Assembly (NCBI RefSeq): GCF_041228105.1
Contig: NZ_CP166097.1
Span: 3,410,001 to 3,474,000, forward strand
DNA length: 64,000 bases
Reading direction: 5' to 3'
Origin: Pectobacterium aroidearum
GTDB lineage: Bacteria; Pseudomonadota; Gammaproteobacteria; Enterobacterales; Enterobacteriaceae
In this document: in pieces, positions 35,450 to 44,985 of the stretch
Layout of the letters: each line of letters starts with the position of its first letter
Numbering within the stretch: position 1 is the first letter of the stretch
Translations under genes and position numbers: made by a program
Notes under the pieces: model-generated
What the model was told of the DNA's origin: nothing
Database searches by the model: none
What the model saw: the letters and a program-made list of their open reading frames with translations, nothing else

Positions 35450-36763
35450 GTGCTCACTATTCTCGGTTTCTCTATGGTCATCTGCTTTATGTACCTGATC
35501 ATGACCAAGCGAATGTCTGCGCTTATCGCGCTGATTCTTGTCCCTACGCTGTTTGCGCTGGCGGCAGGTTTCTATCAGGGTCTGGGAGCGATGATGCTGG
35601 ACGGCATCAAAACGCTGGCGCCAACGGGCGTTATGCTGACGTTCTCTATTCTCTACTTCGGCATCATGATCGACGCCGGGTTATTCGATCCACTGGTACG
35701 CTTCATTCTCCGCCTAGTTAAAGGCGACCCGCTGAAGGTGTTGGTTGGCACCGCCGTATTAACCTTAATGGTTGCGCTGGACGGCGACAGTACAACAACC
35801 TACATGATCGCGATTGCCGCATTTCTGCCGCTCTATCAGCGGTTGGGTATGAGCGTGCTGGGGTTGACTTGTCTGGTTAACATCGCCAGCGGCGTAATGA
35901 ACCTTTCTCCCTGGGGCGGCCCTACGGCACGCGCCGCCGCCGCATTGCGCGTTGATGCGCTGGACGTTTTTCTTCCAATGCTTCCCGCGATTATTCTAGC
36001 CAGCCTGACGCTGGTCGGTGTGGCGGTGTTTTTGGGGCTACAGGAGCGTAAACGGTTGGGGATCATTGATATCAGTGAATTCCAGAATGCCTCGATCAAT
36101 CTCGGCAACGGTAGCGATGAAGAAAGCCACGCCAATCGTCGTCCTAAGATGTTCTGGCCTAACTTTATTCTAACCACCCTGCTTCTGGTGTTTCTGGTGA
36201 TCGGCCTTCTGCCGATTCAGGTGCTGTTTATGCTCGGCTTCGCCATCGCCGTTATGCTCAACTATCCCAAGCTGGAGGAGCAAAAAGCGCGGATCGGTTC
36301 ACACGCGGCTAACGTGTTAGCGGTGACCTCGCTCATTTTCGCCGCGGGGATTTTTACCGGGATTTTATCCGGCACGGGAATGGTAGATGCCATGGCGAAA
36401 AGTCTGTTACAGGTGATACCAGAAAGTTTCGGCCCGTATCTTGCGGTGTTCACCGCACTCATTAGCCTACCCTTTACTTTTTTGATGTCCAACGACGCTT
36501 TCTATTTCGGAATCTTACCGGTTATCGCTCAGACGGCGGTCAACTATGGTATCACCCCGGAGGAGATCGCCCGTGCATCGATTGTCGGCCAGCCGTTCCA
36601 TCTGCTCAGCCCGCTCGTGCCGTCGCTCTACCTGCTGGTCAGTCTGGCAAAAGTGGACATCGGCGATCACCAGCGCTTCGCCATCAAATGGGCGATTTTC
36701 GTCAGCCTGTCGCTGCTGGTCGGTGGTATTGTCTTCGGCGCATTTCCGTTCTATCACCAGTAA
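35450..36763 (+). CDS. Citrate/metal-citrate transporter (CitMHS family)
   Basis: 437-residue inner-membrane transporter with about 12 hydrophobic segments. CitMHS-type features are DGDSTTTYMIAIAAFLPLY near 105 and NLSPWGGPTARAAAALRVD near 150, plus FLMSNDAFYFGILP near 340. The family imports citrate complexed with Mg2+ or Ca2+ by proton symport. Start is GTG 35450, 7 nt after AGGAG; the open frame extends upstream to 35348 but without a start signal. A GntR regulator follows 108 bp downstream on the same strand and may control it. Plant tissue is citrate-rich, so the role is plausible. Confidence 0.85.
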   Translation: MLTILGFSMVICFMYLIMTKRMSALIALILVPTLFALAAGFYQGLGAMMLDGIKTLAPTGVMLTFSILYFGIMIDAGLFDPLVRFILRLVKGDPLKVLVGTAVLTLMVALDGDSTTTYMIAIAAFLPLYQRLGMSVLGLTCLVNIASGVMNLSPWGGPTARAAAALRVDALDVFLPMLPAIILASLTLVGVAVFLGLQERKRLGIIDISEFQNASINLGNGSDEESHANRRPKMFWPNFILTTLLLVFLVIGLLPIQVLFMLGFAIAVMLNYPKLEEQKARIGSHAANVLAVTSLIFAAGIFTGILSGTGMVDAMAKSLLQVIPESFGPYLAVFTALISLPFTFLMSNDAFYFGILPVIAQTAVNYGITPEEIARASIVGQPFHLLSPLVPSLYLLVSLAKVDIGDHQRFAIKWAIFVSLSLLVGGIVFGAFPFYHQ

Positions 36764-36772
36764 ACCAGAATT

Positions 36773-36791
36773 GCTCCGGTCTGACCGGAGC
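36773..36791 (+). terminator. Hairpin between the citrate transporter gene and the GntR gene
   Basis: Perfect 8-bp stem GCTCCGGT / ACCGGAGC with a 3-nt loop, 9 bp after the stop; no T tract. Likely an attenuator or mRNA 3' stabiliser. Confidence 0.6.
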
Positions 36792-36871
36792 ATGCTCCGC
36801 AGACGAGTGAACGTTGCTGACCAGCAACCTAACGATCCCCGTAATACCCTAAACGACATAGCAGGATAGCG

Positions 36872-37765
36872 ATGGCTTTAACTCCCCTACAGACAAGGAT
36901 TGTCAGGCAGATTGTCGCCCATATTCGCCGCGAACAGTTACCTCTTGGTACGCATCTGATCGAATCATCATTAGCGCAGGTGCTGAACGCCTCGCGCACA
37001 CCGGTGAAAGCTGCGCTGCTGTATCTGACGGAAAAAGGCATGCTGCATTATCACCGTAACCGAGGGTTTTATCTTGACCGTCATGCGCATGAATTAGGTC
37101 ATCTGGTCACCGAGTTAGCCACCAGCAGCGAAGACCCGCTCTATCAGAAGATTGTCGATATGCGCCTCGCCCGCCGCTTGCCGGAACAGTTTTCAGAAGT
37201 GGAACTGATGCGGGAATGTCAGGTGTCCCGTTGCGTGCTGCGTAACGTCCTGACACGTATTCAGCAGGAAGGTTGGCTGGAGTTTCGCACCGGACAGGGC
37301 TGGCGAACCACGCCGATTATCGATTCCGTCGCCGCCTATGAGGAGAGTTTTACCTTCCGTCTGCTGGTCGAACCGGTCAGTCTGCTGTCGCCGCAGTTTC
37401 ATATCGATCGGCAAACGCTCGACGCCTGCCGTAAGCAGCAGGAAGACATTCTGAACGGTGGTTATCTGACGCTCACGCCCCATGAAATGTTCGATGCCAA
37501 TACGCACTTTCATGAAACGCTGCTCGCCTGTAGCGGCAACCGTTTCGCTCACCATAGCTTGCAAAGAATCAATCAATTACGGCGTCTGGTGGAATATCGA
37601 CAAGGCAGCCCGGTCTTCAATCCCAAGCGGCTGGAACAGATTGCCGAGCATTTGGACATTCTTGATTGCCTGCAACGAGGAGAACGCGAAACGGCGGCAG
37701 AGCGGATGAAGAAGCATCTGGAAAAAGCCTGCCACGATAAAGTCAGCACTGAGCTTTTCCGCTGA
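36872..37765 (+). CDS. GntR-family regulator with two winged-helix segments and an FCD-like C-terminus
   Basis: 297 residues. A GntR winged helix-turn-helix (about 5-68: IVRQIVAHIRREQLPLGTHL, then LNASRTPVKAALLYLTEKG) is followed by a second segment that also looks like a winged helix (about 90-150: LMRECQVSRCVLRNVLTRIQ then EGWLEFRTGQGWR). The rest (about 155-290) is helical with FDANTHFHETLLACSGN, typical of the FCD ligand domain, where Asp/His residues bind a metal and an organic acid. It lies downstream of the citrate transporter, so a tricarboxylate effector is likely. AGGA precedes ATG 36872. Confidence 0.82.
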   Translation: MALTPLQTRIVRQIVAHIRREQLPLGTHLIESSLAQVLNASRTPVKAALLYLTEKGMLHYHRNRGFYLDRHAHELGHLVTELATSSEDPLYQKIVDMRLARRLPEQFSEVELMRECQVSRCVLRNVLTRIQQEGWLEFRTGQGWRTTPIIDSVAAYEESFTFRLLVEPVSLLSPQFHIDRQTLDACRKQQEDILNGGYLTLTPHEMFDANTHFHETLLACSGNRFAHHSLQRINQLRRLVEYRQGSPVFNPKRLEQIAEHLDILDCLQRGERETAAERMKKHLEKACHDKVSTELFR

Positions 37766-38426
37766 AATAACCAACAGCGAGGTCTAAAATCATCGGTAAC
37801 ATATGTTTAAAAAATAAAAAACACCATTTTAAACATCCTAAACGCCTAAATAGTTACAAATGGAAACATGTAGAGCAATAATTAGACTTTACATCAACAG
37901 CACAAAAATGAAACACAGATAACAAATAGAAAGTCACGATTTAAATAATTAAAAAATTATTTTATTCATAAAATAACCTGTATATAAAGTTTTCGTTAAT
38001 TGTTCTTTTATTTTTACTTAATCTTTAAGTAATTCACCATATGTTTTATTGATGTGCAGCCACATATCATTAGCAACACTAATTCAACACCTTACCCTAC
38101 CCGTTACGACCAACGAAAAAATCACTTAACTCACTGTTTAATAATGAATTAATAAAAACCGCTCGTTGTATACGATCTGCGCACCACATCCCCATTTATC
38201 ATTATAAGCGACATGGATATGCATTTTTCGCATGACAAAGATCACAATTACATAACAATCCGCAGAAAAAAAATGTAAAAAGCAAGAATCGTTGTAATAT
38301 CGGCGGGCAGACACAACACCCCAATAACAGGTTCGGGTGAGGAATTGGTGTATTCAGGGAAATCACCAACCATCACGCGGCAATAATATTGTGTTGTCTG
38401 AATCAATTCATCAACATGAGGTTTAT
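37766..38426. other. 661-bp AT-rich intergenic region upstream of the dicarboxylate symporter gene
   Basis: No gene supported. Long A/T runs (37800-38060) and a CRP-like site near 38231. Confidence 0.55.
38231..38246. promoter_or_regulatory. Candidate CRP site
   Basis: CATGA-N6-TCACA: the right half-site is perfect and the left matches 3 of 5. It lies 180 bp before the symporter ATG in a long AT-rich leader. Confidence 0.35.
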
Positions 38427-39737
38427 ATGCAAAGGCAGAAGTTACTTGTACAGATAGTCTTGGCTATCGTCCTGGGAATATTAATCGGCTGGGCTTGCCA
38501 CCAATATCTTGATGGCAGTCGAGCAAAAGAAGTCGCATCCTATTTCAACATGGTGACCGATATCTTCCTGCGCCTGATTAAAATGATCATCGCGCCACTG
38601 GTCTTCGCTACGCTGGTTTCCGGCCTGGCAAGCATGGGAGGAAATTCTTCTGCCGTTGGTCGTATCGGTATGAAAGCGATGATCTGGTTTGTCAGCGCAT
38701 CGTTCATCTCTCTCCTTATCGGTATGCTCTTCGCTAACCTGTTCCAACCTGGCGCAGGCATGAATCTCGAAATCCCCGTTCAGCATGTTGCGACTGGCCT
38801 GAATACGGACGGATTTACGCTTAAGAGCTTCATCAGCCATATCTTCCCGAAAAGTATCGTAGAAGCGATGGCGAACAACGAGATCCTGCAAATTCTGGTG
38901 TTCTCTCTGTTCTTCGGCTCCGCGCTTGCCTATGTTAAAGGCAAAAACAAGCACGCAACGACGATCATTTCCATGATCGAAGAGCTGACCAAAGTGATGT
39001 TCCGCGTGACTGACTACGTAATGGCGCTGGCTCCTATTGCTGTCTTTGCCGCAATCGCTTCCGCGATTACCACGCAAGGTCTGGGGCTGCTTTACGACTT
39101 CGGTAAACTGATCGGTGAGTTCTACCTCGGCTTGGCCGTGCTGTGGGGCGTTCTGTTCCTGGTTGGCTACCTGTTCCTGGGTAAAGCTATCGTTACGCTG
39201 GCGAAGCTGATTCGTGAACCTACCATGCTGGCTTTCGCCACCGCGAGCAGTGAATCCGCTTATCCAAAAACAATGGAAGCACTGACCAAATTCGGCGTGC
39301 CGAAAAAAGTCACCAGCTTTGTATTGCCTCTTGGTTACTCGTTCAACCTCGACGGTTCCATGATGTACCAATCCTTTGCGATTCTGTTTATCGCACAGGC
39401 TTATAACATCGATCTGAGCATTACCCAGCAAATCCTGATCCTGCTGACGCTGATGATCACCAGTAAAGGGATGGCGGGCGTCGCGCGTGCTTCCATCGTC
39501 GTGGTTGCCGCAACGCTGCCGATGTTCAGCCTGCCGGAAGCCGGTATCCTGCTGATTATCGGTATTGACCAGTTCCTGGATATGGGCCGTACCGCAACGA
39601 ACGTCATCGGTAACAGTATCTCTACCGCCGTTGTGGCCAGTATGGAAAAAGACATCCACGATGATGATGAGGAAACGGAGGTGGCTGACGAAGTCGTCGC
39701 CTATAAAGAACCTCAGCAGGCCACGCAAAATAGCTAA
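38427..39737 (+). CDS. Dicarboxylate/amino acid:cation symporter (DAACS family)
   Basis: 436-residue inner-membrane symporter related to GltP/GltT/DctA. The start MQRQKLLVQIVLAIVLGIL has a GAGG site upstream. Substrate-site features are FATASSESAYPKTMEAL (HP1), GYSFNLDGSMMYQS and GIDQFLDMGRTATNVIGNSI (TM8). The SSESAYP and TNVIGN sequences suggest glutamate/aspartate or C4-dicarboxylate transport. The tail is acidic (HDDDEETEVADE). It precedes a convergent LysR gene and a divergent Asp/Glu racemase, which together suggest uptake and processing of acidic amino acids. It is a distant paralogue of the GltP at 17011-18327. Confidence 0.87.
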   Translation: MQRQKLLVQIVLAIVLGILIGWACHQYLDGSRAKEVASYFNMVTDIFLRLIKMIIAPLVFATLVSGLASMGGNSSAVGRIGMKAMIWFVSASFISLLIGMLFANLFQPGAGMNLEIPVQHVATGLNTDGFTLKSFISHIFPKSIVEAMANNEILQILVFSLFFGSALAYVKGKNKHATTIISMIEELTKVMFRVTDYVMALAPIAVFAAIASAITTQGLGLLYDFGKLIGEFYLGLAVLWGVLFLVGYLFLGKAIVTLAKLIREPTMLAFATASSESAYPKTMEALTKFGVPKKVTSFVLPLGYSFNLDGSMMYQSFAILFIAQAYNIDLSITQQILILLTLMITSKGMAGVARASIVVVAATLPMFSLPEAGILLIIGIDQFLDMGRTATNVIGNSISTAVVASMEKDIHDDDEETEVADEVVAYKEPQQATQNS

Positions 39738-39761
39738 TGCTAAATGAGTGAATGTCTGATC

Positions 39762-39789
39762 ATAGCGGCCTGCGGGCCGCTATTTTTTT
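39762..39789 (+). terminator. Rho-independent terminator of the symporter gene
   Basis: ATAGCGGCC / GGCCGCTAT 9-bp stem with a TGCG loop and a run of seven T. Confidence 0.9.
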
Positions 39790-39814
39790 ATCTCTCGTCG
39801 CACTATCGCGACGT

Positions 39815-40717
39815 TTATAGTCCAGAGCTCGATGACAGCCCTTTCATATAACGCCAGAACTTCTCAGAAGCCACATTCAGTCGTGCATCAAGGCGATACA
39901 GGTAAACGCCCATGCGGATCACCGCATTTTCCATACTCAGGATCGTCAGCTCTTTATTTTTCAGCTCTTCCTGAATGGAATAGTCCGGCAGCCAGGCAAT
40001 GCCATAACCTTTTTTCGTCATGCGTTTGAGCAAGTCGCTCATCGAAGAGACGAAGTTGACCGTAAACTTATCGCTATCAACGCTGGATAAATAACGGCTA
40101 ACCTGACGCCCCATGTAGCTGGTCTCGGTATAGTTGAGTAACGGCACCGATGAAGCGCTCACATCAAACAGCGGCTTCCCTGCACTATCACACGCGCAAA
40201 CCGGATAAAGCCTGGATTCCAGTATCTTCTCGTGCATGAAGGGCTCCCCCATCAGATCCTCATTGTAGAATGAGAAAATGAAGTCGCTGCGCCCTTCTTT
40301 GAGATTCAGTACCGCTTCATCCACATCGATCGATTCCACATAGAAGATTTTTTCCTGCGGATCCGGCACGTCTTTTAACAGCTCCGGCATGATGAAGACC
40401 GACAGCGAATGCGCCGCTGCGATGGTGATCTTATTTTTGTAATTATCTCCACCGTGCAGCTTGTTGAGCTGATATTCCAGATCGTCCAGCGTATTACGGA
40501 TATAGGCGTGGAACACGCGGCCCTGTTCGGTCAATTGCAGCGGCAACGCGCTACGGTCGAAAATATCAAACCCAACCGCCGCTTCCAGCGCCTGAATACG
40601 CCGGCTAAATGAGGATTGAGAGATATTCCGCTTCTCCGCCGCCAGCGTAAAACTCCGGTGCTCTTCCAGCATGATAAAGTCATAGAGCCACTTGGTTTCG
40701 ATATTGTTCAGCATCAC
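39815..40717 (-). CDS. LysR-family regulator, HypT/YjiE-like
   Basis: 300 residues with an N-terminal LysR helix-turn-helix (ETKWLYDFIMLEEHRSFTLAA, and SQSSFSRRIQALEAAVGFDIF). The effector domain shares IAAAHSLSVFIMPELL, SDFIFSFYNEDL and LLNYTETSYMGRQVSRYL with E. coli HypT (YjiE), a hypochlorite-responsive regulator. It is divergent from the racemase gene and convergent with the symporter gene, so it more likely controls those. Start ATG 40717 or the adjacent ATG one codon later. Whether the methionines used by HypT for oxidation sensing are kept was not determined. Confidence 0.8.
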   Translation of the reverse strand: MMLNNIETKWLYDFIMLEEHRSFTLAAEKRNISQSSFSRRIQALEAAVGFDIFDRSALPLQLTEQGRVFHAYIRNTLDDLEYQLNKLHGGDNYKNKITIAAAHSLSVFIMPELLKDVPDPQEKIFYVESIDVDEAVLNLKEGRSDFIFSFYNEDLMGEPFMHEKILESRLYPVCACDSAGKPLFDVSASSVPLLNYTETSYMGRQVSRYLSSVDSDKFTVNFVSSMSDLLKRMTKKGYGIAWLPDYSIQEELKNKELTILSMENAVIRMGVYLYRLDARLNVASEKFWRYMKGLSSSSGL

Positions 40718-40953
40718 CCCTCACTCAAAACGCGCAGCGTCATATTTTCGTTCCCTATGCCAACGTTCTATATCTGCCAACGGCCGACATCGCCAATAAA
40801 GATGCTCCCCACTATACACCGTTAAAATCAATAAAAGCATAGGGATGACAATAGTTATGCAAATCCCACATAGGAGATGGGAATTTAGCAATTCACATTG
40901 CCAAGCAGTATGCGATTATCCTTTTAATTTCATAATGCTACAGGGTAAACAGC

Positions 40954-41670
40954 ATGAACAGTCTCGTGGGAATTCTTGGTGGTATGGGGCCGGGTGCGAC
41001 CGTCGATGCGATGCAAAAACTGATCAAAAACACGCCAGCGTATCGGGATCAAGACCATATTCCCATGATTGCGGTGTCTATTCCTGATATCCCTGACAGA
41101 ACAAAATGCATCCTTCAGCACAGCGCATCGCCGCTGGAGAAAATGCTGCAGTATATGAAAATTCTCGAAAATGCAGGCGCTGAGTGCATCATTATCCCGT
41201 GTAATACCGCGCACTATTGGTTTAATGAATTAAAACAGCAGTGCCGTGCGGAAATGATCAGCATTATTGATGTGACCTGTCAGGCGATTAAACATGCCAA
41301 CACCACACGCGTCGGTCTGTTAGCGACGACAGCGACGGTCAAAGCGAGAATTTATCAGGACAACCTGATTACCGATCATATTGAGTGCTTCACGCCGGAT
41401 GATGCTGACCAACACCAGGTAATGGAAAGTATCTACTCGTATAAATCCGGTGATATTGCCGGTGCCTATCGCATGCTGTCCCCCGTAAAAGATCGCCTGT
41501 TACACGCTGGCGTCGAGAAAATTATTCTGGGTTGCACCGAGCTTCCTCTGATTCTGGAGCAGGAAGTCAAAACGTCACCGCAGCATTATGTCGATGCGAC
41601 GGAAGAGTTAATAAAGAAAACGGTCGAGTGGTATTTTACCCACAGCCCGAGAAATAATATTGCCGCCTAA
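40954..41670 (+). CDS. Aspartate/glutamate-type racemase (YgeA-like)
   Basis: 238 residues. MNSLVGILGGMGPGATVDAM opens the fold, and the catalytic cysteines are Cys83 (IPCNTAHYW) and Cys193 (LGCTELPL). It has the same length and motifs as the racemase at 7196-7912, but a clearly different body sequence, so the two are paralogues, not a recent duplication. It is expressed divergently from the HypT-like gene, near the acidic amino acid symporter. Broad-spectrum amino acid racemases of this type produce D-amino acids; substrate unproven. It converges with the efflux operon, with only 16 bp between the stops. Confidence 0.85.
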   Translation: MNSLVGILGGMGPGATVDAMQKLIKNTPAYRDQDHIPMIAVSIPDIPDRTKCILQHSASPLEKMLQYMKILENAGAECIIIPCNTAHYWFNELKQQCRAEMISIIDVTCQAIKHANTTRVGLLATTATVKARIYQDNLITDHIECFTPDDADQHQVMESIYSYKSGDIAGAYRMLSPVKDRLLHAGVEKIILGCTELPLILEQEVKTSPQHYVDATEELIKKTVEWYFTHSPRNNIAA

Positions 41671-41686
41671 CGTGCGACGGAGCATA

Positions 41687-43057
41687 TCACTCCTGCAACT
41701 CGCTGCCGCCAAGTGCTACAGCCAGATCGTTGGCGGCTTGCAGCCTCTGTTGCCACAATGTGCTGGATGCCAACTCCGCGCTATAAAACACATTTTGTGC
41801 GTTTAGCAAACGCTGTAGATCCTCAGCACCCGCTCTGTAGCGGATCTCAGCGAGTCTTAGCGAGTCCTGTGCCGCTGCCAGTTGTGCATCTTGCCAGCGC
41901 TGCTGCTGCTGTAAATTCAACATTGCGTGGAGCGCCGTTTCGACGTCACCAAAAGCCGTCAACAGCGCTTCGCGGTAGGCGTTAAGTGCAATTTTTCGGT
42001 TAATTAAGGCAAGACGCTGATTATCCACTCGAGCGGATCGATCCCAAATCGGTAACGAAATCTCCAGACCGCTGCCCCACCCTGGCGCTAGCCGAAATAA
42101 CGGATTTAGTCCCGTCGCGCTCACGCTGGAGGTCGCCGAGAGGGAAATCGAGGGAAACATTGCGGCTCTCGCCGCATCAATATTGGCACCCGCAGCAGCC
42201 AATTTGGCTTCTGCACTTAACAGATCGGGGCGCTTGTGCATGAGGTCCGCAGGAAGACCGCTGCCAATATCTGGCATGCGGAGATCTTCAATATGCTGGC
42301 TGGGCTGTATTAATTCCTGCGGCGTTTTATCGAGTAACGCCGCCAGCGTTTTGCTGACCTGCCGAGATTGCTGATGCAGTTGCAGGAGCATCACTTCCAT
42401 TCCCGCAACAAAGGATTGTTGTTGAGCAAGGTCGAGTCTCGCGACAGCGCCAGCGGCATATTTAGTCTCCACAAGGGCCAGTAATCTGCGGCTAATGTCC
42501 AAATTTTTCTCGGCCAGCGCGATCTGACGACGGATGCCGAGCAGCGCTAAATATTGGGTAATTACTGACGAACGCAACATTAATGCCGTCGCGGAAACAT
42601 CATAAGATGCCGCTCGCCACAACGCTTCATTGCTATAAGAGGCAGCGTGTTTCGCTCCCCAAACATCTGGAGAATAAGATAACGACAGGTTAGCGCCATA
42701 GCTTTTGTTCCGCTGATGCTCTCCCCAAACGCCCGAAAGATTCTTAGAAAATGCGCTATTCACCTCTGGTGTTTTCGCCATCTGGCTACTCTGCCATTGG
42801 ATACGAGCTTGTTCCATGTTCTGGCGAACAGTATCAAGATTACGATTGGCTAGCAGCGCCCCTTCCAACAGCGTGTTCAACTCCTGACTGCCAAAAGCCT
42901 TCCACCACCCCTTATCTGGCGGCTTCAGCGCTGAAGCCGCGTCTATTGACCAGGTATCCGGTAATTCGGAAACGGCATCATCAGGAACGGGTAATAACGT
43001 ACAGCCCGCACATAGCATCCCCATCAATACATAGCTGAATTTCGCTAGTGTCCTCAT
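41687..43057 (-). CDS. NodT-type outer membrane efflux lipoprotein (TolC superfamily)
   Basis: 456 residues with a lipoprotein signal peptide and lipobox MLCAGC (Cys19). Two outer-membrane-efflux repeats follow (about 60-245 and 270-450). Family features include WWKAFGSQELNTLLEGAL near 51 and LMHKRPDLLSAEAKLAAA near 275 with ISLPIWD near 340. It forms the outer membrane exit duct for MacA-MacB, whose gene overlaps it by 4 bp. Most MacAB systems borrow the housekeeping TolC; encoding their own NodT-type channel points to a dedicated exporter. Confidence 0.88.
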   Translation of the reverse strand: MRTLAKFSYVLMGMLCAGCTLLPVPDDAVSELPDTWSIDAASALKPPDKGWWKAFGSQELNTLLEGALLANRNLDTVRQNMEQARIQWQSSQMAKTPEVNSAFSKNLSGVWGEHQRNKSYGANLSLSYSPDVWGAKHAASYSNEALWRAASYDVSATALMLRSSVITQYLALLGIRRQIALAEKNLDISRRLLALVETKYAAGAVARLDLAQQQSFVAGMEVMLLQLHQQSRQVSKTLAALLDKTPQELIQPSQHIEDLRMPDIGSGLPADLMHKRPDLLSAEAKLAAAGANIDAARAAMFPSISLSATSSVSATGLNPLFRLAPGWGSGLEISLPIWDRSARVDNQRLALINRKIALNAYREALLTAFGDVETALHAMLNLQQQQRWQDAQLAAAQDSLRLAEIRYRAGAEDLQRLLNAQNVFYSAELASSTLWQQRLQAANDLAVALGGSELQE

Positions 43058-44985
43058 TCCTGGTTCAGCGCCATAACGGGATCGAGTCGGGCCGCTTTAC
43101 GTGCGGGTAAATACCCAAACAGGAGTCCGGTGACAATTGCACTACAAAAAGAGAGCAAAGCAGGGAAAAAACCCAGTGCGACGGGTTTGCCGAAAGTGTG
43201 AACAACGTGAGCAAGCAAATAGCCCGCCAGTAGCCCCACCACGCCACCACTCAATGCCAGAATGACGGCCTCCCACAGAAACTGGAACTGGATATCCTGC
43301 TGACGGGCACCGACAGCCAGACGAATACCAATCTCCCGCGTACGCTCTGCAACAGACATTAACATCACGTTCATCACACCAATTCCGCCCACCAGCAATG
43401 AAATCGCGGCAATTGAACCCAACATGGCCGTCATGATATCCATCGATGCTTCCTGAGAGCGCAAAATAGCCGCCCGGTTGATGATGGTGAAATCAGGGCG
43501 CTGATGACGTGCAGACAGTAGATCATTCACCTCGCTTTCCACGCGTCTGACTGTTTGTAAGGAACGAGCCTTCACTGTCACGCTGTCGATATTCTGCCGT
43601 CCGATGACACGCAAACTTCCTGTACCAAAAGGCACGATAACAGCCTGATCAAGATTCCCGTTCATATCAGCCCCGCCTTGAGGAGCAAGAACCCCTACCA
43701 CCGTGAACGGAATATTGTTCAATAGAATGTCGCTGCCTACCGCGTTTCCAGAAGGAAAACTGCGCTGCGCGACCTCTGCACCCAGCACAGTGACGGACAT
43801 ATTCGCGTATTCGTGCAAAGGCATAATAAATGCCCCTGCGCCTAGCCCCCAGTTATTGACCACCATCGCCTCGGCCGTCGTAGCAATAACGGCACTTTTT
43901 AAATTAAACGCGCCTTGCCGCACGGTAGCCTGTCCGGTCAGCATGGGAATGACCGCGTCGATATCTGGTAGTTGCTTAAGCGCTTCAATATCCGCATCAG
44001 TAATACGCCCCGCCGCCACATCAGCATCAATGCTCTGCGGAATGACGGTCATTAGCGTGCTGCCCAGCCGCGATAAGGTTTTTGACATTTCTTGCCGAGC
44101 GCCTTCCCCAATCCCAAGCATCACGAAAATAGAGGCAATACCGATAGCAATCCCCAGCAATGTCAGCGCACTGCGCAATGGAGAAAACAGCAGAGTCCGC
44201 CAAGCCTGACGCAGTAACGCATAGCGGTCAGTTTTCCCTCCCGCCGCAACAAGCCAATGCGTGTTCATTGTCTCTGCCGGGGCAGAGGCAGCACGGACGG
44301 TATCAGAAACAATGCGTCCATCGCGCAATTCGATCACACGGCGGGCGCGATTCGCCACATCTGGGTTATGTGTGACTAAAATAACGGTTCTTCCTGAGGC
44401 CGCCAGCGTCTCCAATAACACCAGTACCGACTCGCCGTTAACACTATCAAGCGCGCCCGTCGGCTCATCGGCGAACAACACATCGCCGCCGTTTATCAAG
44501 GCACGGGCGATAGATACACGTTGCTGTTGTCCCCCCGAAAGTTGCTCCGGTTTGTAGTCAAAACGATCGGATAGCGAAAGCTGGCCTAACAATGCCTGCG
44601 CATGGTCATGGCGCAACCTTTTTTCCAGGCCAGCATAGACGGTGGGAAGTTCAACATTTTCCTGCGCACTGATCCCAGGAATAAGGAAGTAACGTTGGAA
44701 TACAAAACCAAAAACCGTACGACGAAGTTGTGATAATTGGTCGGCACTTAACTGGGAAACATCCTGTCCGGCAAAGCGGTAAACGCCCTGAGTCGCATGA
44801 TCTAAAGCCCCCAGAATATGCATGAGTGTCGACTTCCCCGATCCAGAGGGACCAACCAGAGCGACAAACTCACCGGCATGGATAGTCAGATTGATATCCT
44901 GTAATACGCTAACGTAGCCCTGAGCCTCGTGACCATACTGCTTGCTAACGCCGGATAACGTGATTAAAGGGGAAGGATTTACCAT
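43054..44985 (-). CDS. MacB-type ABC exporter (fused ATPase and permease)
   Basis: 643 residues, close to the 648 of E. coli MacB. ATPase domain first: Walker A GPSGSGKS at 45-52, signature [14 protein letters not shown] near 143 and FADEPTGALDSVNGE. Then TM1 at about 270-292, a large periplasmic domain, and three helices at about 515-635 with ERTREIGIRLAVGARQQDI. MacB pushes substrates from the periplasm through the outer membrane channel by mechanotransmission; known substrates include heat-stable enterotoxin STII, macrolides and siderophores. Here the adjacent secreted two-cysteine proteins are plausible substrates. It overlaps macA by 7 bp and the channel gene by 4 bp. Confidence 0.92.
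   Translation of the reverse strand: MVNPSPLITLSGVSKQYGHEAQGYVSVLQDINLTIHAGEFVALVGPSGSGKSTLMHILGALDHATQGVYRFAGQDVSQLSADQLSQLRRTVFGFVFQRYFLIPGISAQENVELPTVYAGLEKRLRHDHAQALLGQLSLSDRFDYKPEQLSGGQQQRVSIARALINGGDVLFADEPTGALDSVNGESVLVLLETLAASGRTVILVTHNPDVANRARRVIELRDGRIVSDTVRAASAPAETMNTHWLVAAGGKTDRYALLRQAWRTLLFSPLRSALTLLGIAIGIASIFVMLGIGEGARQEMSKTLSRLGSTLMTVIPQSIDADVAAGRITDADIEALKQLPDIDAVIPMLTGQATVRQGAFNLKSAVIATTAEAMVVNNWGLGAGAFIMPLHEYANMSVTVLGAEVAQRSFPSGNAVGSDILLNNIPFTVVGVLAPQGGADMNGNLDQAVIVPFGTGSLRVIGRQNIDSVTVKARSLQTVRRVESEVNDLLSARHQRPDFTIINRAAILRSQEASMDIMTAMLGSIAAISLLVGGIGVMNVMLMSVAERTREIGIRLAVGARQQDIQFQFLWEAVILALSGGVVGLLAGYLLAHVVHTFGKPVALGFFPALLSFCSAIVTGLLFGYLPARKAARLDPVMALNQE

Noticed and set aside
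38481..39728. 415-codon minus-strand open frame opposite the DAACS symporter
   Set aside because: Its composition (His, Gln, Asp and Arg-rich) is that of an antisense shadow. The plus strand encodes a clear membrane transporter.
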